Positions 1-6,102 of a DNA stretch of 11,873 nucleotides are shown one piece after another. The stretch's first letter is position 1. The number at the start of each line of letters is the position of its first letter. Both the position numbers and the translations under genes were made by a program. The stretch comes from Pelotomaculum sp. UBA1371 (GTDB taxonomy: Bacteria; Bacillota; Desulfotomaculia; Desulfotomaculales; Pelotomaculaceae). The notes below the pieces were generated by a model. It had not been told where the DNA came from. It worked only from the letters and a program-made list of their open reading frames with translations, and searched no databases. The stretch spans positions 12,619-24,491 of the forward strand of contig DBRJ01000056.1 in assembly GCA_002305915.1 (NCBI GenBank), given 5' to 3'.

Positions 1-1296
1 AGAATTCCGGTTAAATTCCTGGACAATCATTTCCGCCGCTCTCTTTGTGGCGCCCATAACACTCTTCGGTTTAACAGCCTTGTCGGTGGAGATCAGGATG
101 AAGACGCTTGTTTGAACCATTTCAGCCGCCCGGGCTACATTCAGTGTACCGATAACATTATTGACGAAAGCTTCATAGGGGGTTTTTTCCATGAGCGGCA
201 CATGTTTATGGGCAGCCGCATGGAATACCACGTCCGGACGGTAGCGGGAAAAAATATGGTCAATCCGGTAGCGGTCCCTGACATCCGCTATGGCAATTTC
301 CCGGCTGACGCCGGGGTAACGGCTTTCCAGAGCCAGGTTGGCCTCATACACACTGTTCTCTCCACGGCCTAAAAGTACCACCAGGCGCGGCCCGAAAGAA
401 GCTGCCTGGATACAGAGTTCTGAGCCCACCGAGCCTCCGGCGCCGGTTACCAGAACCACCCTTCCGTTTAAATAGCCGGCTATATCCTGCAAATTAACCC
501 TGACCGGCTCACGCTGCAGCAGGTCTTCTACCTCGACATCCCGGATCTGCCCCAGATTTATATTTCCACTGATATAACTGAACACGCTGGGGGTAATCTT
601 AAGCCGGGCCGGCGTATGACTGCTGATGTTTACCAGCTCCCGGAGTTCCCTGCTGGATGCCGAAGGGATGGCAATAATAATTTCTTCGACATCATGCCTT
701 TCCACAAGGGCTGGTATATCCTCCCGTTTTCCCAAAACAGGCAGGCCGTACATCTTCATATTTTGTTTGAAGTCGCTGTCATCAACAAAACCCACCGGGG
801 CAAGATCTGTTTCATTATCCTGTATGGCTCTGGCTACCAGAGCTCCCGCCCCTCCGGCGCCCACAATCAAAACAGGTTTTTTGCGCTGCCGGAGAAGCCT
901 GAAATTATCCAGATCGCGCATAAGCCGCCAGCAGAATCTTGAACCACCTACAAAAAACAACATCAAAAGCCAGCTAATTAAGAACACGCTGCCGGGTAAA
1001 TAAGCTTTAAAGAGAATCAGGTTAAGGCAAAACTGGAAAAATGCTGTTAAAGTTACAGCCTTGATTATGGCATAAAGCTCCTTCGCTCCGGCATATTCCC
1101 AGATCCTGTTATAGAGACCGAAAAAATAAAACGAAGACAAGGACCCTGCCGCTGTAACTGCGGCAAAAGCTCCAATCCCGGCCTGACCGCTCAGGAGGCT
1201 GACTTTGGAAACGAGCAGGACGGCGGACACTGTTGCCGCATTGACCAGCAGCACGTCCAGGGCCATCAACAACAGCATTCTAATCTTCCGGGTCAT
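1..1296 (-). CDS. CapD/FlaA1-like nucleotide-sugar dehydratase/epimerase (partial, C-terminus beyond window)
   Basis: The reverse strand reads without a stop for 432 codons from ATG 1296-1294 to base 1, so the C-terminus lies outside the window. Residues about 6-120 are hydrophobic and suggest about four membrane segments. A first Rossmann motif, VGAGGAG, lies at about 145-151. After a linker, the catalytic short-chain dehydrogenase domain begins with VTGAGGSVGSE at 283-293. STDKAV at 403-408 and MGATKR at 414-419 follow. In this family Met replaces the usual catalytic Tyr and the Thr-Asp-Lys is catalytic. This is the two-Rossmann architecture of membrane-bound UDP-sugar 4,6-dehydratases (PglF/CapD/WbpM), which make deoxy-amino sugars for capsule, O-antigen or glycoprotein glycans. 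The start is fixed by an in-frame stop at 1306-1308; the ribosome binding site is weak (AGGT). The exact substrate cannot be told from sequence. The gene is divergent from ugd, which supports a role in polysaccharide synthesis. Confidence 0.93.
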   Translation of the reverse strand, partial: MTRKIRMLLLMALDVLLVNAATVSAVLLVSKVSLLSGQAGIGAFAAVTAAGSLSSFYFFGLYNRIWEYAGAKELYAIIKAVTLTAFFQFCLNLILFKAYLPGSVFLISWLLMLFFVGGSRFCWRLMRDLDNFRLLRQRKKPVLIVGAGGAGALVARAIQDNETDLAPVGFVDDSDFKQNMKMYGLPVLGKREDIPALVERHDVEEIIIAIPSASSRELRELVNISSHTPARLKITPSVFSYISGNINLGQIRDVEVEDLLQREPVRVNLQDIAGYLNGRVVLVTGAGGSVGSELCIQAASFGPRLVVLLGRGENSVYEANLALESRYPGVSREIAIADVRDRYRIDHIFSRYRPDVVFHAAAHKHVPLMEKTPYEAFVNNVIGTLNVARAAEMVQTSVFILISTDKAVKPKSVMGATKRAAEMIVQEFNRNS

Positions 1297-1734
1297 CTGT
1301 ACCTGTCACTTTCAGGGTCATATTTTTTTTAAAGTTTAAAGACATCCCATTTTTTCCTTGATACTTGGCATGTGCCATAAACTAAGCGATCTCCTCCGTA
1401 AAAGCACATATAGTTCCTGATTTCGCCAAAACCGTCCCGGCCGGCCATGTTCAACTTTATTCATTCCTAATCTGCCGGAGCAGTTATTTACCGTGCCGGC
1501 CCAAAATGGTTCCGGTTATATATGTAAACAATTCTTGCAGAACCAAAAAGAGTATGATTAACTCTCGTGTTAGACTATTCACCTCTGCCTCTTTCGGTGA
1601 CGGGCCAAATGGATAATTTATCCGCAAACTTCATTAATTACCCCTGAAGCAAGCATGGCAAAAAAACAAATCCTGACATAAACTATCATAATTGGTAAAG
1701 ATAATTAATTAGTTTGTCAACGGAGGTTGTGGGT
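1297..1734. other. Divergent intergenic region between capD-like gene and ugd
   Basis: This stretch of about 440 bp has no convincing gene on either strand. It must hold promoters for both divergent genes, but no clean -35/-10 pair stands out. It contains a TGGCA-TG-TGCCA inverted repeat at 1366-1377. Nearer to ugd are two small hairpins: GGATAA/TTATCC around 1611-1623 and CTTCA/TGAAG around 1629-1649. These could belong to an untranslated leader of ugd. I could not match them to a known riboswitch class. Confidence 0.5.
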
Positions 1735-3114
1735 ATGAATATCTCGGTTGTCGGTATGGGTTATGTCGGACTTGTTACAGGGGCCTGCCTGGCATCCTTT
1801 GGACACAAAGTTTTTTGTTATGACCGGGATCCTGCAAAAATTGAAAGACTGACAAAAAAGATTGTGCCGGTTTATGAAAAAGGATTGAAAGAGCTCGTTG
1901 AGGTTAATGTTGACAGCGGTCAACTCCTCTTTACCTGCTCTCCCAAGCGGGCTTATCAAATTTCTGACGTGATTATTATTGCTGTCGGCACCCCTGCCCT
2001 GAAAACCGGGGAACCGGATCTCAGCAGTTTTTTTTCAGCGGCCCGGCAAATTGGAAAATCCCTTGATCCAGAAAGATTCACGGTTGTTGTCACCAAGTCC
2101 ACGGTACCCGTCGGAACCTGGAGTAAGCTGACCTCCATCCTCAGCAGCCGGAAAGAAAACGGCGGGCAAAGCCACTTTGGCGTAGTCAGCAACCCTGAAT
2201 TTTTGCGGGAAGGAAACGCCCTTTGGGATACTGTCTACCCAGACAGGATTGTCCTCGGCTCCTGCAGTCAGCGTTCTGTTAAAGTTATGAGGGATCTCTA
2301 CAGGCCTATTATTGAACAATCCTTTGGAAACTTGCCCGGTATTCCTCCCAGGCCCGGTCAGTTGAAAAAGGTCGAATTAATCATCACAACGCCCGTAAAC
2401 GCAGAAATGATCAAATATGCGGCCAATGCTTTCCTGGCCACAAAAATCAGCTTTATCAACGAAATTGCCAATATCTGCGAGCGGGTAGGCTCAGATGTAA
2501 CCGTTATTTCCAGGGGAATCGGCCTGGACTCCAGGATTGGCCCGGAGTTTTTAAATGCAGGCATCGGTTGGGGCGGGAGTTGTTTTGGTAAAGATCTTGC
2601 GTCTATACTTCATACAGCAGGAAATTATGGTTATTTCCCGCAGATAATTGACGCAGCGGTTCAGGTGAACACCCGGCAGCGTCAAAAAATAGTTCAAGAC
2701 CTGGAGGAATTGCTTGGGGATCTGGGAGGGCGGACCATCGGGCTCCTGGGCCTTTCCTTTAAACCCAATACAAATGATTTAAGGGACGCCCCGAGTCTGG
2801 AAATTATCTCCGGCCTGCTGGAAAAAGGGGCCGTGGTTAAGGTATATGATCCGGCAGCGATGGATGAATGCAAAAGGCAGCATCCGGAACTCATTGTAAC
2901 TTACGAGCGCAGTGCCTTAGAGGCAGCAAATGATGCTGACGCTCTAATTATTGTCACGGAATGGGCGGAATTCAGGAATCTGGATTGTAATCAGCTCAAG
3001 GGCGTCATGAAGCAGGCCGTAATTGTTGACGGTAGAAACATCTTTGATCCCCGGACGCTAAGGGAAAAAGGATTTATTTATAAAGGCATCGGCAGGCCGG
3101 ATAATAGTCAATAA
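1735..3114 (+). CDS. ugd: UDP-glucose 6-dehydrogenase
   Basis: The 459-residue protein belongs to the UDP-glucose/GDP-mannose dehydrogenase family. The enzyme oxidises UDP-glucose to UDP-glucuronate with two NAD+ in the cytoplasm, giving a precursor for acidic surface polysaccharides. The N-terminal NAD-binding motif is VGMGYVG at residues 6-12. Then come EFLREGNA, the helix NAEMIKYAANAFLATKISF, and the active-site segment GIGWGGSCFGKD with the nucleophilic Cys at about residue 283 (TGT 2581-2583). The C-terminal UDP-binding domain has GLSFKPNTNDLRDAPS. The active site has Gly where most homologues have Pro (usual SCFPKD). A proline-rich insert, about GNLPGIPPRPGQLKK, lies before the central helix. 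ATG 1735 is chosen because GGAGG at 1722-1726 lies 8 nt upstream; TTG 1714 has no such site. A related nucleotide-sugar dehydrogenase is the alternative, but UDP-glucose is most likely. Confidence 0.95.
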   Translation: MNISVVGMGYVGLVTGACLASFGHKVFCYDRDPAKIERLTKKIVPVYEKGLKELVEVNVDSGQLLFTCSPKRAYQISDVIIIAVGTPALKTGEPDLSSFFSAARQIGKSLDPERFTVVVTKSTVPVGTWSKLTSILSSRKENGGQSHFGVVSNPEFLREGNALWDTVYPDRIVLGSCSQRSVKVMRDLYRPIIEQSFGNLPGIPPRPGQLKKVELIITTPVNAEMIKYAANAFLATKISFINEIANICERVGSDVTVISRGIGLDSRIGPEFLNAGIGWGGSCFGKDLASILHTAGNYGYFPQIIDAAVQVNTRQRQKIVQDLEELLGDLGGRTIGLLGLSFKPNTNDLRDAPSLEIISGLLEKGAVVKVYDPAAMDECKRQHPELIVTYERSALEAANDADALIIVTEWAEFRNLDCNQLKGVMKQAVIVDGRNIFDPRTLREKGFIYKGIGRPDNSQ

Positions 3115-3133
3115 ACTGATGTTATTGCTGTAT

Positions 3134-3164
3134 TTGTATATTTCTTGAGCGGGCGTCCTATAAT
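3134..3164 (+). promoter_or_regulatory. Possible promoter for the selenocysteine redoxin gene
   Basis: A perfect -10 box TATAAT lies at 3159-3164, 25 nt before the redoxin start. The nearest -35-like box is TTGTAT at 3134-3139 with a 19-nt spacer, which is weak and long. The gene may also be read through from ugd, since no terminator hairpin was seen between them. Confidence 0.35.
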
Positions 3165-3189
3165 AATAAAAAATTCTGGAGGCTGAGTT

Positions 3190-3423
3190 ATGCTAGGGAA
3201 TGTAACAGTATATACCACACCATCCTGACCCCATTGTACCCACGTGAAGGAGTTTCTTTCACAAAAGGGGGTTAAATTCAGGGAACTAAATGTTGCTGAA
3301 AATAATGACGCGCGCAGTGAAATGATTAAAAAAACCGGCCGCATGGCTGTGCCCACAATTACGGTAGGAGAACAGGTTGTTGTCGGATTTGACCGCAAAG
3401 AACTTGATAGACTGCTTACTTGA
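3190..3423 (+). CDS. Glutaredoxin-like selenoprotein (YruB/NrdH-type), Sec encoded by TGA 3226-3228
   Basis: Read with TGA as selenocysteine, this frame gives 77 residues with a thioredoxin fold. It has a first strand (VTVYTTPS), the redox motif U13-P14-H15-C16, helix THVKEFLSQ, strand KFRELNV, a helix, the cis-proline loop MAVPT (Pro55), a strand (VGEQVVVGF) and a final helix. The pattern matches the small glutaredoxin-like YruB family, where the active site is normally CPxC. Only the first active-site Cys codon is replaced by TGA, which is where Sec occurs in known thioredoxin-fold selenoproteins. The Shine-Dalgarno GGAGG at 3178-3182 is 7 nt before ATG, and a SECIS-like hairpin follows the TGA. 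The likely role is a cytoplasmic thiol-disulfide reductant; its partner is unknown. The alternative is a nonsense mutation or base error in a Cys codon. The intact frame and hairpin argue against that. Confidence 0.85.
3226..3273 (+). promoter_or_regulatory. Putative bacterial SECIS element in the redoxin mRNA
   Basis: Just after the TGA an upper stem of 7 pairs forms, GTGAAGG (3244-3250) with CTTTCAC (3256-3262), including one G-U pair. It closes a 5-nt loop AGTTT (3251-3255). Below it CCCC (3229-3232) can pair with the G run at 3267-3271. The loop begins 22 nt after the TGA, and one of its first two bases is G. Both agree with my recollection of the bacterial SECIS model, in which such a stem-loop binds SelB and recruits Sec-tRNA. 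The whole element is also coding. I folded it by eye, not by energy calculation. Confidence 0.65.
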
Positions 3424-3452
3424 AAGAGGTCCACCAAAATGTGGACCTCTTT
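3423..3452 (+). terminator. Perfect 12-bp hairpin right after the redoxin gene
   Basis: AAAGAGGTCCAC (3423-3434) and GTGGACCTCTTT (3441-3452) form a perfect stem with a 6-nt loop, starting at the stop codon. The T run is only the stem end, followed by GATTG, so termination may be incomplete. It may instead protect the 3' end of the mRNA. Confidence 0.6.
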
Positions 3453-3479
3453 GATTGAATTAAAACTGGTTGCTTGATT

Positions 3480-3497
3480 GCCCGGCCGGGCTTTTTT
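3480..3497 (+). terminator. Short GC-rich palindrome with T6 tail
   Basis: The 12-bp palindrome GCCCGGCCGGGC (3480-3491) is followed directly by TTTTTT (3492-3497). As a hairpin it has only 4 G-C pairs with a 4-nt loop, so alone it is a weak terminator. It could back up the hairpin at 3423-3452. Confidence 0.45.
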
Positions 3498-3620
3498 AAA
3501 ATAAAAAGAAAATGGAATTTTGCTGCTCGTTCTTGCTGTAATGGCTTATTTCTATATTATTCATCTCTTCTAAATTAACTTACAATTGCGAATATCTTGT
3601 GAAGGGTTGCGCAAATTAGG

Positions 3621-3636
3621 ATATTGTATACAATAT
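3621..3636. promoter_or_regulatory. Perfect 16-bp palindrome, GntR/FCD-operator-like
   Basis: ATATTGTATACAATAT is a perfect palindrome 43 nt before the small ORF at 3679. Its core TTGTATACAA fits the TNGT-N-ACNA form used by many FadR/FCD-subfamily GntR repressors, which often control organic-acid and TRAP transporters. No GntR gene is in the window. The regulator assignment is inference from the motif only. A -10 box could overlap the palindrome, as expected for a repressor site. Confidence 0.45.
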
Positions 3637-3678
3637 AACTAGGGGAAATAAAAAATTTTATAAAGGGGGGGAAAATGA

Positions 3679-3867
3679 ATGGTGTGGTTTGATATTTTTT
3701 TAGGGACGATGCTTGCCTACCTTTGTGTGTACGTTATTGCATGTTACCATATTTATATTAAACCCAAGAATGAGAGCGCCGGCAACAATTCCCGACCTAT
3801 ACATTATTATACGACATACTGCTCGCCCACATTCTTACTACCTCCTGTCAAAACTTCAAAACTATAA
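3679..3867 (+). CDS. Small putative membrane protein, function unknown (uncertain)
   Basis: This 62-codon frame starts at ATG 3679 behind a purine-rich AAAGGGGGGGAAA tract that could serve as ribosome binding site. Residues about 4-27 are strongly hydrophobic (FDIFLGTMLAYLCVYVIACY) and followed by a basic KPK, as in a single-pass inner-membrane protein. The rest (about residues 31-62) is polar, Pro/Thr/Tyr-rich and looks less like natural protein, so the real product might be a decayed or truncated longer gene such as a transporter start. It lies between an operator-like palindrome and a strong terminator, forming a self-contained transcription unit. I do not recognise the family. The unit could also express a small RNA. 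Confidence 0.35.
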   Translation: MVWFDIFLGTMLAYLCVYVIACYHIYIKPKNESAGNNSRPIHYYTTYCSPTFLLPPVKTSKL

Positions 3868-3923
3868 CAAAGCAATAAAAGCACAAAACTACTTGAAAAT
3901 TTGCTTGATAAATGGTATCTGTT

Positions 3924-3953
3924 AAAGCAACCCTTACTTAGGGTTGCTTTTTT
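3924..3953 (+). terminator. Strong rho-independent terminator
   Basis: AAAGCAACCCT (3924-3934) and AGGGTTGCTTT (3940-3950) form an 11-bp stem with loop TACTT, running into a T6 tract (3948-3953). It separates the small upstream unit from the AT-rich region and the TRAP operon. Confidence 0.85.
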
Positions 3954-4329
3954 ATTTAAATCTTTTAAATCTTTAAATAATCATTTATTAATTTAGAATT
4001 AACACAAAATTATAAAATCTTTGTATTTTTATGAACAAAATGTTTTTTTATGTTAGTAATATCATTATAATTAGTATGTATCTCAAAATAACTATTAATC
4101 TAAATTGGAATATTAGTATTATTTAGTTACATTAGACAATATTTACAGTAAATAATGTTTGATGGCTTATTAAAATGTGCTAAGTATTATGAAAATTAAG
4201 ACATTTTAGATACTTATTAAATTAGTCTCTATCAAATGGATGATATATATGATCAATAATTATTACTCCGCAGTATTTCAATACCATTTGTAATTTAAAG
4301 GCAAAGTCAGTAATGATTAAATATTATCG
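3954..4329. other. AT-rich intergenic region upstream of the TRAP operon
   Basis: No convincing gene is present on either strand. A hand count for 3961-4320 gives 69 G or C in 360 bases (about 19%), far below the flanking genes. It opens with three near copies of TTTAAATC (about 3955-3981). The region must carry the dctP promoter, but it is so AT-rich that several -10-like boxes occur by chance and I do not choose one. Confidence 0.6.
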
Positions 4330-4446
4330 TTGCTACTGAAAATTAACCGGGAGGTGAATTTGAAAAGCAAACTTTTATTCAAACAAATACTGCATCATTT
4401 TTTATTCCCCTATTTCCCCAAACAATACACCTTTAGGAGGCAGGCA

Positions 4447-5469
4447 ATGAAAAAGAAAAACTGGGTAATGTTTTTATGCGCTGTTTTAGCCGGATTAATG
4501 ATCATGTCCCTGACAGGCTGCGGAAAAGACTCGTCAGCAGGCGGGGATGATGTGTTAAAAGTTAAGTTTACGCATGTTGTGGCCGAAGCTACCCCGAAGG
4601 GGAAAGCTGTCTTAAAGTTTAAGGAACTAGTTGAACAGAAGTCCAACGGTAAAATTGAAGTAGTTGTTTTCCCGGCATCCCAGCTGTACGGCGATAAAGA
4701 GGAATTGGAGCAGTTAATGGCCAACAACGTTCAGTTTATTGCTCCTTCTGTCACCAAACTGGTGGGTTTTGAACCGGCCTTCCAAATTGTGGATATGCCC
4801 TTCTTGTTTAAAGACGACCAGGCAGCCTATGATTTTTATGATGGTCCCGCGGGGCAGAAGCTGATGCATTCCCTTGAGTCCCAGGGCATGCTCGGCCTGG
4901 GATGGTGGCCCAACGGAGCCAAACAATTCACTAATTCCAAGCGGCCCCTGAAAACTCCGGAAGATTTTCATGGTTTAAAATTCCGGACCCAGAGCGGCGG
5001 TGTTCTGGACGCCCAGTTCAGGGCCCTGGGAGCCGGTTCCCAGACCCTGGCCTTTGCTGAAGTTTATACCGGTCTCAATAACAAAACCGTGGACGGACAG
5101 GAAAATACCTTTAACAATATCGACACTCAGAACTACCAGGACTGCCAGAAATATATGACGGTATCCAACCACGGACGCCTGGACTACGTAGTTCTCACCA
5201 ATACGACCTTCTGGAATTCCCTTTCACCGGAAAACAAAAAAATTCTGGAGGAGGCCATGCAGGAAGCCAGCCTCTATGAGCGCCAGCTGGCGGAAGAAGA
5301 AAACCAGAAAAGTTTTGAAGAATTAAAAGCCAGCGGCAAGATGGAAATTTATACCCTGACGGAAGAGGACAGGGAGAAATTTGTAGCAGCCGTGAAGCCG
5401 GTCTATGACGAATATACCGACAAGATTGGCGCGGAATACATCGAAGCAGCTAAAAGTTGCAATAAATAG
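4447..5469 (+). CDS. dctP: TRAP transporter solute-binding lipoprotein, DctP family
   Basis: The 340-residue receptor captures its ligand outside the membrane and hands it to DctQM. A lipoprotein signal, MKKK then a hydrophobic stretch, ends in the lipobox SLTGC with Cys25 as anchor, followed by a Ser/Gly linker. Family marks are a first lobe with TPKGKA and FPASQLYGDKEELEQL, then FHGLKFRTQSGG, in which Arg180 is the likely carboxylate-binding arginine, and VDGQEN (Glu219) in the second lobe. This points to an organic-acid ligand, which I cannot name. ATG 4447 is chosen because AGGAGG (4435-4440) lies 6 nt upstream and the signal peptide begins there. An in-frame TTG at 4360 with its own GGGAGGTG would add a 29-residue leader and is less likely. 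It is followed by a hairpin and then dctQ. Confidence 0.95.
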   Translation: MKKKNWVMFLCAVLAGLMIMSLTGCGKDSSAGGDDVLKVKFTHVVAEATPKGKAVLKFKELVEQKSNGKIEVVVFPASQLYGDKEELEQLMANNVQFIAPSVTKLVGFEPAFQIVDMPFLFKDDQAAYDFYDGPAGQKLMHSLESQGMLGLGWWPNGAKQFTNSKRPLKTPEDFHGLKFRTQSGGVLDAQFRALGAGSQTLAFAEVYTGLNNKTVDGQENTFNNIDTQNYQDCQKYMTVSNHGRLDYVVLTNTTFWNSLSPENKKILEEAMQEASLYERQLAEEENQKSFEELKASGKMEIYTLTEEDREKFVAAVKPVYDEYTDKIGAEYIEAAKSCNK

Positions 5470-5479
5470 CACACATTTC

Positions 5480-5525
5480 AGGGGACGTCTTTCCCGGGTG
5501 TGCCGGAACGTCCCCTTTCTTTATT
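5480..5525 (+). terminator. Intercistronic hairpin between dctP and dctQ
   Basis: AGGGGACGT (5480-5488) and ACGTCCCCT (5508-5516) form a 9-bp stem. An inner TTCCCGG/CCGGAA pairing with one bulge extends it. A T-rich tail, TTTCTTTATT, follows. As the two membrane subunits have no other obvious promoter, it probably acts as a partial terminator or mRNA stabiliser that favours synthesis of the receptor. Confidence 0.65.
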
Positions 5526-5565
5526 AGGCCCTGATTTGACAATGGATTAGGAAGGTGGAAAACAA

Positions 5566-6102
5566 ATGGAACGTTTGAAACGGGCCTACGCGGCGTTTGA
5601 AGATTACTTGTCGGGTAGTTTGCTCTTCATCGGACTTTGTATGATCATGTTGAACGTTGTAATGCGGTATTTCTGGGGCCGCCCCCAGTCTTTGCTTGAT
5701 GAATTTTCACTTTATTTTATCATCTGGGGGCTTCTCCTGGGATTTTGCGTGGCTCTGCGGGACAATCACCACATCAGGGTGGATATGCTTTACAACATCC
5801 TGCCCCTGCGGGTCAAGTGGCTGGTCAGTATCTTCTCCAACACCCTGGGGCTTGCTTTCTGCATTTTTTATACTTATTACGGCTATAAACTGGTTGAATC
5901 TTATTTAAACTCGGGTCAGCGCTCCGCAGACAGCCAGTTTCCCCTCTGGATCGTGAACGTGATCTTACCTGTCAGCGGCTTGATGTTCGCCATCAGGTTT
6001 ATTGAGAAGCTCTATCAAATTCTGAAGAACGGCGGCCGCGATTGGATGGAAGAAATGGAAAAAGGAGGTGGACATACCGGTGGAGACAGTACTGCTTTTT
6101 AG
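5566..6102 (+). CDS. dctQ: TRAP transporter small membrane subunit, DctQ family
   Basis: The 178-residue integral membrane protein has four predicted membrane segments, at about 16-34, 46-64, 83-106 and 127-148. The signature DEFSLYFIIWGLLLGF followed by ALRDNHHIRVDML (residues about 45-75) is typical of DctQ. DctQ packs against the large DctM subunit and helps it dock with the loaded receptor. An AGGAAGGTGG tract lies before ATG 5566. The C-terminal tail (MEEMEKGGGHTGG) overlaps the dctM start by 23 nt, so the AGGAGGTG that drives dctM lies inside this gene and translation is probably coupled. Length is normal for the family. Confidence 0.95.
   Translation: MERLKRAYAAFEDYLSGSLLFIGLCMIMLNVVMRYFWGRPQSLLDEFSLYFIIWGLLLGFCVALRDNHHIRVDMLYNILPLRVKWLVSIFSNTLGLAFCIFYTYYGYKLVESYLNSGQRSADSQFPLWIVNVILPVSGLMFAIRFIEKLYQILKNGGRDWMEEMEKGGGHTGGDSTAF

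Noticed and set aside
112..1003. Several plus-strand frames at the left edge
   Set aside because: All are shadows of the minus-strand CapD-like gene, which is open for 432 codons with two Rossmann motifs.
1590..1665. c-di-GMP-I riboswitch before ugd
   Set aside because: GGGCCAAA...GCAAA loosely recalls the core, but the GGACGCAAAGCC strand, the GNRA loop and the receptor are missing.
1714..1734. TTG 1714 as start of ugd
   Set aside because: The strong GGAGG at 1722-1726 would lie inside the gene, and the Rossmann motif begins directly after ATG 1735.
3108..3437. Minus-strand frame of 109 codons over the redoxin
   Set aside because: It is open by chance opposite the redoxin. Plus-strand reading gives a recognisable fold with a ribosome binding site.
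4150..4180. Sigma-54-like promoter TGGC...TGC before dctP
   Set aside because: The GG to GC distance is 13 nt, not the required 10, so it does not fit.
6068..6079. GTG 6068 as start of dctM
   Set aside because: This GTG is part of the AGGAGGTG ribosome binding site itself; GTG 6080 has the right spacing.
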